A stretch of DNA of 12,170 bases from CAZYTO01 sp964650405. Lineage in GTDB: Bacteria; Acidobacteriota; Thermoanaerobaculia; Gp7-AA8. The stretch lies in NCBI GenBank assembly GCA_964650405.1, contig CAZYTO010000172.1:1-12170 (forward strand), read 5' to 3'. The first letter of the stretch is position 1, and each line of letters starts with the position of its first letter. The notes beneath the pieces were generated by a model. That model was not told the DNA's origin. It searched no databases and worked only from the letters and a program-made list of their open reading frames with translations. Below, one piece after another: positions 6,041 to 12,170 of the stretch. The translations under genes and the position numbers were made by a program.

Positions 6041-8815
6041 CTATGGATAGTACCCGCGGATCGTCTTGGCGTTGCCGTCGCCCACCTGTACCGACACCTC
6101 GTGCCATTTCGAGCCCGGCTTGATCCCTTCGCCGGGGTAGAAGCCGAGGATGTACTGCGAGCGGAGCTCGTTCTGGATGTCGGCGTAGATCTTCTTCAGG
6201 TCCTCGGCGCGGTCGATGTAATAGACGTTGCCTCCCGTCTCGCTGCAGAACCGGCCGAACCGGAGCCGTGTATCCACCTCGGCGGCGCCGATGCCGATTC
6301 CGATCCCGTAGATGGGCACGGCGGCCCGCCGCGAGTACTCGAGCGCCTGATCGAAGGAGAACTTCGAGGACGTGTCCTTGCCGTCCGTGATGAGGATCAG
6401 TGCCTTCTGGCCCTTCACACCGACGAAGTTGTAGAGCGAGTAGACGATGGCGTCATAGAGCGACGTCGACTCGTCGGCGCGCAATTTGGCCAGGCCGGTC
6501 GTGACGTCGGCGACGTTCGGCGACCAGCGCTGCACGAGCTGCGGTTGCGTGTCGAACGAGACCAGGAAGGCCCGATCGCCCTTGCGCAGGGCATTGGCGA
6601 AGAACTGCGAGCCCGCCTTCTGTGCTTCGCCGAGGCGCGGCTGCATGGACGCGGATGTGTCGATGGCCATGCCGATGGAGAGGGGGAGGTTCGTCACGTG
6701 CTCGAACTTGGCCACCTTCACCGGCTTGCCCTCGTCGAGGACCTTGAAGGCGTCCTGGGGCAGATCGTTCACCGGATGTCCGCCGCGCAGCACCGTCGTG
6801 GGCAGCTCCACGAGGTGGACGTTCACCTCCTCCATGAACTGCGGCGAGTTGTACACGACGACGTCTTCAATGGGCGGCTGCTCGGGGACGTCCTTCAGCG
6901 AAGCCACGGCGCGGAGGTATCCGACGCCGCCGGTCGACGGGATGTCGATGACCTGCACGTATGGCGGGCCGTAGAGCGTGGCCACGAGGGTGTCGCCGAG
7001 GTAGAGCTCGAGCTTCTCCAGCGTCTTGCCCTCCGGCACGCCGACGGCCATCTCCACGCGCGTCCTGCCGTGCAGCTTCGGCGCGACGCGGGGCGAGAGG
7101 ATGCGGACGCGGAAGGGATCGTTGCCTGTGTTGAGGGCGGCCTCGTCTCCGGTCAGCACCTCGCCCTTCTCGTCGAGGGCGGCCACGCGCACGCGATGCG
7201 GCTGTGGCACGCTGCCGAGGTCGAGGTCCAGCGTGTACGGCGGCTGGCGCTTGGTCATCACCTTCCGGCCGTCGAGGTAGAAATCGACGCCGCGGATGCC
7301 TTCGCCGAAGGCCAGCGTCTCGATGTGCTGCAGGCCCGTCAATAGCTCGTCCGGCAGGGGGACGATGCGCAGGGTTGGCACATTCGTCTCCACCTGGCCC
7401 TTGAGCGCGGCCACGGCCGTGGCCGCGGCCGTCCTCTGCTTCACCTTCTCTGGAGAATCGGCGACCTCCGGGACCGCCATGGGCGTCTCGGAGATCGACT
7501 CGGCGTTGGCGTTGAGGTCGGCCACTTTCAGGCGCGCCTTGTACTCGCCCGGCCGCAGGATGCGGTCGATGACCACCGCCACCTTCTCGCTGGTTACGGC
7601 GGCCGGATAGTCGAAGCGGTAGCGATAGTTCTCGAACAGCTTGTCGTCTTTCAGGACCTCGCCCACGACGTCGATGCTGTACAGCCGGATGCCGCTCACG
7701 TCCTTGACCGTCAGTTGCGACTTCGGCACGAAGACAGTCAGCTCGACGACCGTCCGATCGGCCTGGCGGGCAGGGTAGGCGACGGCCACTTCCGCCGTCA
7801 GCGGTTTCGCTCCCTTGGTGGGCATGACCATGGAGCGGAAGAGCTTGTGCATCTGTTCCGGGTCGATGGCCCGAGGCTGGAAGAGCTTCCCGTTGTCGAG
7901 CTGCCGGCGCTGGATGTTCTCCAGCCGGCTGAGGATGTCGGCTCCCCGCGGTCCGCACTCGCGCTCCAGGCGCGTGACGCCCTTGACCACGCCGAAGACG
8001 CGTTTCAGGGCCGACTCCTTGTCTCCCTCCGTGGCCACGACCCAGCTCGACACGAGGTCGTACAGCGAATCCGCGCTGGCCGTGTACGGTTGCCACAACA
8101 CGTAGTCGGGAGCGTCGCGCGGCAGGTAGAAGAGGAACTCCGTGTTCTGCGGGAATCCGGGGATGTTGAGGTAGGTCCAGATCTCGATGGGCTGCAGCAG
8201 TTGGCAGCGGTCGGCCACGAGGATGTCCGCGGGCTCGCCGTGGATGAGGACGGACTTTCCGCGGTCGGAGGCGGCCGAGCGGTACCGCTTCTTCACCAGC
8301 TCGAGGCGGTCGTAGTACATCTGCCGGAACGAGCCCTGGGGTGTGCTCTCGGCGGCGTCATGCCGCCGCCAGAAGTCGTCGATGAAGAGATCGCGCTGGG
8401 CGTCGCTCTCCAGGATGAGGAAGGCATCGCGCTCCGTGTCGAGCATGATCGGCTCGACGTCCAGGAGGAACTGCTGGTACTTCTCGCCGAGCTTCGCCAT
8501 CCGCTCCTTTCGCTCGCGGCGGGAGAGCTTCACGGCACTGTCGCTCGCCGGCGGCGGGACACTCTGGGCGAGGACGGTTCCGGTGAGCGTGAGCAGGATC
8601 AGCGCGATGCGGAAACCTGCAGCAACGAGTGAGCGGGCTGCTCCGGCCTCCGCACGATACGTTGCGACGGAAGGCTGAAAAGTTGAAAGGCTGAAAGGGC
8701 AAGAGGCAGCACGGGTCTCCCTTTCAGCCTTTTCAACCCTTTCAGCCTTCCAGCCTTCTTCTTCGTCAGCGCCAACTCCCGCTCCCCGCTGGCCGTCCCC
8801 CGCTCGCCAGTTCAC
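6041..8815 (-). CDS. Secreted GWxTD-like / VWFA-related protein, downstream paralog
   Basis: This is the second of two tandem paralogs. From LSRRERKERM onward it is 827 residues, nearly gap-free against the 8812-11445 product. It has a GWxTD-like domain (FWRRHD, ASDRGK, HGEP, PIEIWTYLNIPG), a beta-sandwich region, two Ig-like repeats (FYLDGRKVMTKRQPPY is in the first) and a VWA domain with MIDAS D-x-S-x-S (IDTSAS, Asp about 719), Thr in ADEST and Asp in ITDGKD. A hydrophobic export segment, IALILLTLTGTVLAQ, lies at about 70-84. No start codon exists in frame near that segment. The only canonical starts upstream are GTG 8815, which overlaps the TGA of the previous gene as GTGA, and ATG 8878, deep inside that gene. 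I give 8815, but the first ~65 residues then come from a palindromic repeat and the native start may be lost. Role unknown; a surface or periplasmic binding protein is likely. Confidence 0.85.
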   Translation of the reverse strand: MNWRAGDGQRGAGVGADEEEGWKAERVEKAERETRAASCPFSLSTFQPSVATYRAEAGAARSLVAAGFRIALILLTLTGTVLAQSVPPPASDSAVKLSRRERKERMAKLGEKYQQFLLDVEPIMLDTERDAFLILESDAQRDLFIDDFWRRHDAAESTPQGSFRQMYYDRLELVKKRYRSAASDRGKSVLIHGEPADILVADRCQLLQPIEIWTYLNIPGFPQNTEFLFYLPRDAPDYVLWQPYTASADSLYDLVSSWVVATEGDKESALKRVFGVVKGVTRLERECGPRGADILSRLENIQRRQLDNGKLFQPRAIDPEQMHKLFRSMVMPTKGAKPLTAEVAVAYPARQADRTVVELTVFVPKSQLTVKDVSGIRLYSIDVVGEVLKDDKLFENYRYRFDYPAAVTSEKVAVVIDRILRPGEYKARLKVADLNANAESISETPMAVPEVADSPEKVKQRTAAATAVAALKGQVETNVPTLRIVPLPDELLTGLQHIETLAFGEGIRGVDFYLDGRKVMTKRQPPYTLDLDLGSVPQPHRVRVAALDEKGEVLTGDEAALNTGNDPFRVRILSPRVAPKLHGRTRVEMAVGVPEGKTLEKLELYLGDTLVATLYGPPYVQVIDIPSTGGVGYLRAVASLKDVPEQPPIEDVVVYNSPQFMEEVNVHLVELPTTVLRGGHPVNDLPQDAFKVLDEGKPVKVAKFEHVTNLPLSIGMAIDTSASMQPRLGEAQKAGSQFFANALRKGDRAFLVSFDTQPQLVQRWSPNVADVTTGLAKLRADESTSLYDAIVYSLYNFVGVKGQKALILITDGKDTSSKFSFDQALEYSRRAAVPIYGIGIGIGAAEVDTRLRFGRFCSETGGNVYYIDRAEDLKKIYADIQNELRSQYILGFYPGEGIKPGSKWHEVSVQVGDGNAKTIRGYYP
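6657..6855. repeat. 199-bp tract identical to 9428-9626 (copy in the downstream VWA gene)
   Basis: Compared base by base, this stretch is identical to 9428-9626, including every synonymous position. Sequence on both sides differs at many sites. It encodes the junction from YNSPQFMEEVNVHLVELP into the first MIDAS motif (IDTS) of the VWA domain. The offset of 2771 bases equals the distance between the two stop codons, so the paralogs align here without gaps. Confidence 0.93.
8628..8808. repeat. Palindromic element between the two VWA paralogs
   Basis: The core inverted repeat has a left arm at 8669-8699 (GGAAGGCTGAAAAGTTGAAA and on) and a right arm at 8719-8760, complementary over about 31-33 positions with few mismatches and a ~19-base loop. 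The right end is CCGCTCGCC (8800-8808), part of a 22-bp stretch 20/22 identical to 3783-3804. The left end is the looser AGTGAGCGG (8628-8636), complementary to the right end at 7 of 9 positions. The element begins three bases after the stop of the upstream paralog and ends within the region before the signal segment of the downstream one. The whole element stays open in the frame of the downstream gene. Confidence 0.7.
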
Positions 8816-11445
8816 GGGTAATACCCGCGGATCGTCTTCGCCTTTCCTTCGCCCACCTGCACCGACACCTCGCGCCACTTCGAGCCGGGCTTGATGCCTT
8901 CGGCAGGGTAGAAGCCGAGGATGTACTGCGAGCGGAGCTCGTTCTGGATGTCGGCGTAGATCTTCCGCAGGTCTTCGGCGTGCTCGATGTAATAGACGTT
9001 GCCGCCCGTCTCGCTGCAGAATCGGCCCAGCTTGTAGCGCGTATCCACCTCCGCGCCGCCGATGCCGATGCCGATGGCATAGACGGGCACGGCGGCCCGG
9101 CGCGCGTACTCGATGGCCTGGTCGAAGGAGAACTTCGACGACGTGTCCTTGCCGTCGGTGATGAGGACCAGCGCCTTCTGGCCTTTGACGCCGAGGAAGT
9201 TGTAGAGCGAGTAGACGATCGCGTCATAGAGCGCGGTCGACTCATCGGCGCGCAGCTTGCCCAGGGCGGCGGTGACGTCGGACACGTTCGGCGACCAGCG
9301 CTGGATGAGCTGGGGCTGCGTGTCGAACGAGACCAGGAAGGCCCGGTCGCCCTTGCGCAGGGTGTTCGTGAAGAACTGCGCTCCGGCCTTCTCCGCTTCG
9401 CTGATGCGCGGCTGCATGGACGCCGAGGTGTCGATGGCCATGCCGATGGAGAGGGGGAGGTTCGTCACGTGCTCGAACTTGGCCACCTTCACCGGCTTGC
9501 CCTCGTCGAGGACCTTGAAGGCGTCCTGGGGCAGATCGTTCACCGGATGTCCGCCGCGCAGCACCGTCGTGGGCAGCTCCACGAGGTGGACGTTCACCTC
9601 CTCCATGAACTGCGGCGAGTTGTACATGACCACGTCTTCGATGGGCGCCTGGTCGGGGACGTCCTTCAGCGACGCCACGGCGCGGAGGTACCCGACGCCC
9701 TCCGTCGGCGGCACGTCGACCACCTGCACGTACGGCGGCCCGAAGAGCGTGGCCACGCGGGTCTCGTTGAGGAAGAGCTCCACCTTGTCCAGGCGCTTTC
9801 CCTCCGGCACGTTCACGGCCATTTCCACGCGCGTCTTGCCGTGAAGCCTGGGCGCGACGCGGGGCGAGACGATGCGTACGCGGAAGGGATCGTTGCCGGT
9901 GTTGATGGCCAACTCGTCGCCGGTGATGGCATCGCCCTTCTCGCTCACCGCCACGGCCCGGATCCGCCGCACCTGCGGCACGTTGCCGAAGTCGAGGTCC
10001 AGCGTGTACGGCGGCTGGCGCTTGGTCATGACCTTCTTGCCGTCGAGATAGAACTCCACGGCCGCGATCTTGTCGCCCAGGACCAGGGTGTCGATGTGCT
10101 GGAGGCCGCTGAGCAGCTCGTCCGGCAGCGGCACGAGGCGGAGCATGGGCTGGTTCGTCTCCACTTCGTCTTTGATGGCGGCCAGCGTCGTGGCCGACTG
10201 CTCCTTCTGCTTTTGCTGGGCCGGAGTGTCGAAGATCTCCGGCACGGTGATCATGTTCTCGAGGATGGCCTCGGTGTTGGCGTTGAGGTCCGCCACCTTC
10301 AGCCGGGCCTTGTAGTCGCCGGGCCGCAGGAAGCGGTCCAGGACGACGGCCACCTTGTCGGACTTCAGATCGCCGGGGTAGTCGAAGCGGTAGCGGTAGT
10401 TCTCGTAGAGCTTCTCGTCCTTCAGCACCTCGCCCGTGACGTCGAGGCTGTAGAGTTTCGTGCCGCCCACGTCCTTCAGGACGAGCTGCGATTTCGGCAC
10501 GAGCACGAGCAGCTCGGCGTCGGTGCGGGTGCCCTGCTTGGCGGGATAGCTGACAGTGAACTCCGCGTTCAGCTTCACGGCGTTCGGCGTGGCCAGGACG
10601 ACGGAGTGGAGGATGCGGTGGACGTCTTCCGGGTTGACCTCCGGCGGGGTGAAGACCTTGGTGATGAGGTCGATCTTGTTGATCTCGGCGTAGGCCAGCG
10701 CCTTCATCACCTCGTCGCCGTTCTTGCATTCGAACTCGATGCGGCTCATGCCCGGCGCGATCTGGGCGAATACGGAGGCGATGGCCTTCGTGTCGCCGCC
10801 GACGGTCGTGGCCATCGACTCCTCGGAGATCAGCTCGGCCACGTCGCCGGCGGCCATGGGCGTGTAGAGGCGGAAGTCGATCCCCACGCGCGGCTTGTAG
10901 AAGACGAAGCGGACGTCGTGGCCGAGACCGGGGATGTAGACGTATTTCCAGATCTCGATCGGCACGAGCAGCTTGCAGTCGCAGCCGACCACTTCGTCCG
11001 GCTCGCCGCGCATGAGGAAGATGCGCGAGCGGTCGGAGGAGACGACGCGGAAGCGCTCCTTCACCGTCTCCAGGCGCGCGTAGTAGAGATCGCGGTAGGC
11101 GTGGTTGGTCGTGCCCTGGGACTTGTCGCGGCGGCGCCAGAAGTCGTCGGTGTACAGCTCGCGCTGGGCGTCGCTCTCCAGCAGCAGGAACGTGTCGAGC
11201 TCCGTGGGCTGCATGATCGGCTCGACGTCGATGAGGAACTGCTGGTACTGCTCCGACAGCTTGGCCATCCGCTCCTTGCGCTCGCGGCGGGAGAGCTTGC
11301 GCGTGCCGGGATCCTGCGGCGGCTGCGGTTTCGTCTCCGCCGGCGGCGCCGCCTGCGGCTGCGGCGGGGGATTGTTGTCTCCGGCGAAGGTGTTGGGGGC
11401 GGCCAGGGGAAGGGTGAGAAGCAACGCGACGGCGAGCCTTTTCAT
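8812..11445 (-). CDS. Secreted GWxTD-like / VWFA-related protein, upstream paralog
   Basis: The 877-residue product starts MKRLAVALLLTLPLAAPNTFAG, a signal peptide, followed by a Pro/Gln-rich linker (23-48). A GWxTD-like domain follows (about 51-200): LSRRERKERM, FWRRRD (102-107), VSSDRSRIFLMRGEPDE, PIEIWKYVYIPG. The eponymous Gly-Trp is replaced. Next are a beta-rich region (about 285-395) and two Ig-like repeats (about 460-510 and 553-600, sharing V-E-F/L-Y/F-L and PPY). A VWFA-related Acidobacterial domain (about 615-850) has MIDAS residues D672, S674, S676, T737 and D764. C240, C810 and one of C155/C157 are conserved in the paralog. The MIDAS is intact, so metal-dependent ligand binding is plausible, but the partner is unknown. 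ATG 11445 has GAGG seven bases upstream. It is divergent from the cysteine desulfurase and overlaps the next gene's possible GTG start by four bases. Confidence 0.9.
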   Translation of the reverse strand: MKRLAVALLLTLPLAAPNTFAGDNNPPPQPQAAPPAETKPQPPQDPGTRKLSRRERKERMAKLSEQYQQFLIDVEPIMQPTELDTFLLLESDAQRELYTDDFWRRRDKSQGTTNHAYRDLYYARLETVKERFRVVSSDRSRIFLMRGEPDEVVGCDCKLLVPIEIWKYVYIPGLGHDVRFVFYKPRVGIDFRLYTPMAAGDVAELISEESMATTVGGDTKAIASVFAQIAPGMSRIEFECKNGDEVMKALAYAEINKIDLITKVFTPPEVNPEDVHRILHSVVLATPNAVKLNAEFTVSYPAKQGTRTDAELLVLVPKSQLVLKDVGGTKLYSLDVTGEVLKDEKLYENYRYRFDYPGDLKSDKVAVVLDRFLRPGDYKARLKVADLNANTEAILENMITVPEIFDTPAQQKQKEQSATTLAAIKDEVETNQPMLRLVPLPDELLSGLQHIDTLVLGDKIAAVEFYLDGKKVMTKRQPPYTLDLDFGNVPQVRRIRAVAVSEKGDAITGDELAINTGNDPFRVRIVSPRVAPRLHGKTRVEMAVNVPEGKRLDKVELFLNETRVATLFGPPYVQVVDVPPTEGVGYLRAVASLKDVPDQAPIEDVVMYNSPQFMEEVNVHLVELPTTVLRGGHPVNDLPQDAFKVLDEGKPVKVAKFEHVTNLPLSIGMAIDTSASMQPRISEAEKAGAQFFTNTLRKGDRAFLVSFDTQPQLIQRWSPNVSDVTAALGKLRADESTALYDAIVYSLYNFLGVKGQKALVLITDGKDTSSKFSFDQAIEYARRAAVPVYAIGIGIGGAEVDTRYKLGRFCSETGGNVYYIEHAEDLRKIYADIQNELRSQYILGFYPAEGIKPGSKWREVSVQVGEGKAKTIRGYYP
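9428..9626. repeat. 199-bp tract identical to 6657-6855 (copy in the upstream VWA gene)
   Basis: This is the partner of the tract at 6657-6855, with no difference found over 199 bases. At its edges the paralogs diverge at once: GATGTGT against GAGGTGT on one side, TACACGAC against TACATGAC on the other. Confidence 0.93.
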
Positions 11446-11463
11446 TCGGAAGCCTCGAGTCTG
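11446..11463. promoter_or_regulatory. 18-bp divergent start region with two ribosome binding sites
   Basis: Only 18 bases separate the two divergent start codons. A minus-strand GAGG (11456-11453) lies seven bases from the VWA gene's ATG. A plus-strand GGAAG (11448-11452) lies 11 bases from the desulfurase ATG. There is no room for either promoter here, so each promoter must lie inside the other gene's coding sequence. Confidence 0.6.
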
Positions 11464-12170
11464 ATGCGGATCTACCTCGACAACAACGCCACGACGCGAA
11501 TCCATCCGGCGGTCCTCGACGCGCTGGACGATTCTTTGCGCAACGTCTATGGCAATGCTTCGTCCATTCATAAAGAAGGCCAGGCAGCCAGACGCCGCAT
11601 CGAAGAGGCCCGCGAGTCGGTTGCAGCCCTCGTCGGCGCAACCGCGCGCGAAATCGTCTTCAGCAGCGGCGGTACCGAGTCTAACAACGCCGCGCTCTTC
11701 GGCGCGGCAGGCCGGGACGGGATTCATCACATTGTGACAACGGCCGTCGAGCACCCGGCTGTGCTCGAGCCGCTCCAGGAGCTGGAGCGCCGCGGACATG
11801 CCGTGACTCTCGTCCCGCCGTCACGCAACGGTAACGTCGATGCGCAGGCCATGCTGGCCGCGCTCCGCGACGACACCCGCCTCGTGGCCATGATGCTCGT
11901 CAATAACGAGACCGGCGTGATCCAGCCGGTGGCGGAGGTGGCGCGCATCTGCCGCGAGCGCGGCATTCACGTGCACTGTGATTCCGTCCAGGCCGTCGGC
12001 AAGATCGACGTCGACGTCGTGGCCCTCGGCGTCGACACCCTGGCCGTCTCCGCGCACAAGATCCACGCGCCGAAAGGCATCGGCGCGCTCTACGTACGGA
12101 AGGGCCTGGCACTCGAGCGCCACATGTTCGGCGGTGCCCAGGAGCGCCGCCGCCGCGCCGGCACGGAGAA
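11464..12170 (+). CDS. Cysteine desulfurase (NifS/IscS family, class V aminotransferase), 3' end outside window
   Basis: The visible 235 residues start MRIYLDNNATTRIHPAVLDAL, the typical N-terminus of NifS/IscS-type enzymes. These use pyridoxal phosphate to take sulfur from L-cysteine, leaving alanine and an enzyme persulfide that feeds Fe-S cluster assembly or tRNA thiolation. Cofactor residues are present: SGGTESNN (68-75), H97 in VEHPAV, NNETG (147-151), HCDSVQ with D173 and Q176, and the Schiff-base lysine K199 in SAHKIHAPKGIGALY. GGAQERRRRAGTE at the edge is the usual GGGQERxxRxGTEN motif. The motif style is group I; the catalytic Cys loop lies beyond the window, so NifS and IscS cannot be told apart. 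ATG 11464 is fixed by the family N-terminus. It is divergent from the VWA genes. Confidence 0.93.
   Translation, partial: MRIYLDNNATTRIHPAVLDALDDSLRNVYGNASSIHKEGQAARRRIEEARESVAALVGATAREIVFSSGGTESNNAALFGAAGRDGIHHIVTTAVEHPAVLEPLQELERRGHAVTLVPPSRNGNVDAQAMLAALRDDTRLVAMMLVNNETGVIQPVAEVARICRERGIHVHCDSVQAVGKIDVDVVALGVDTLAVSAHKIHAPKGIGALYVRKGLALERHMFGGAQERRRRAGTE

Noticed and set aside
6101..7345. Long open frame on plus, about 414 codons, antisense to the second VWA gene
   Set aside because: It lacks any recognisable motif, is His/Val/Asp/Leu-rich as expected from the antisense of a high-GC gene, and the minus strand encodes clear conserved domains over the same bases.
11464..12170. Cysteine desulfurase and Fe-S serine dehydratase as one functional cluster
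   Set aside because: They lie about 6.7 kb apart with unrelated genes between and are not co-transcribed; a shared need for Fe-S chemistry is too general to claim a system.

Overview
This GC-rich window fits a member of the Acidobacteriota. The strongest pointer is a tandem pair of very large secreted proteins that combine a GWxTD-like N-terminal domain with a C-terminal VWFA-related Acidobacterial domain. A short lipoprotein family with GTIHFRV, DDFNDQPAPYHFVRP and RRGASYLLFLK motifs, which I associate with the same phylum, supports this. Placement below phylum is not possible by eye. Sequence like this often comes from a metagenome bin, so joins should be read with care.

Layout. Bases 1-640 hold the 3' part of an NfrB-like family 2 glycosyltransferase. 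It breaks off in a frame disruption and abuts, tail to tail, the N-terminal ~110 codons of a probable AddB-type PD-(D/E)XK nuclease on the other strand (643-978). This is a chimeric junction. Bases 1135-2892 on the minus strand hold a stand-alone CheY-like receiver followed by a long class II ketose-bisphosphate aldolase, with a perfect 16-bp stem-loop between them. Divergently, 2966-4787 encodes the two subunits (sdaAB, sdaAA) of an Fe-S L-serine dehydratase, separated by a ~155-bp nested palindromic element. Next come a Spy/LTxxQ-like lipoprotein on plus (4949-5539) and, converging on it, a frameshifted small lipoprotein gene on minus (5557-6020). Bases 6041-11445 (minus) hold the two tandem GWxTD/VWA proteins. 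A cysteine desulfurase starts divergently at 11464, only 18 bp from the start of the first VWA protein, and runs off the window.

Functional links. SdaAB plus SdaAA make one enzyme (serine to pyruvate and ammonia) that needs a [4Fe-4S] cluster; the cysteine desulfurase at the far end is of the kind that supplies sulfur for such clusters, but they are not in one operon. The VWA pair, and probably the small lipoprotein behind it, form a minus-strand unit of exported proteins of unknown role.

The most unusual content is between and across genes. There is a set of intergenic inverted-repeat elements that share one architecture but use different core words (GAAGGGCGAA, GAAAGGCTG, and AGCGACTA in a looser case). 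Two of them carry a GGCGAGCGG-type word at their ends that sits directly after stop codons. One copy appears to have removed the start of the second VWA gene and been absorbed as an N-terminal extension. A 199-bp stretch is identical between the two VWA paralogs inside otherwise diverged sequence, which suggests recent gene conversion. I see no rRNA, tRNA, CRISPR array, transposase or integrase. No gap between genes exceeds 300 bases.
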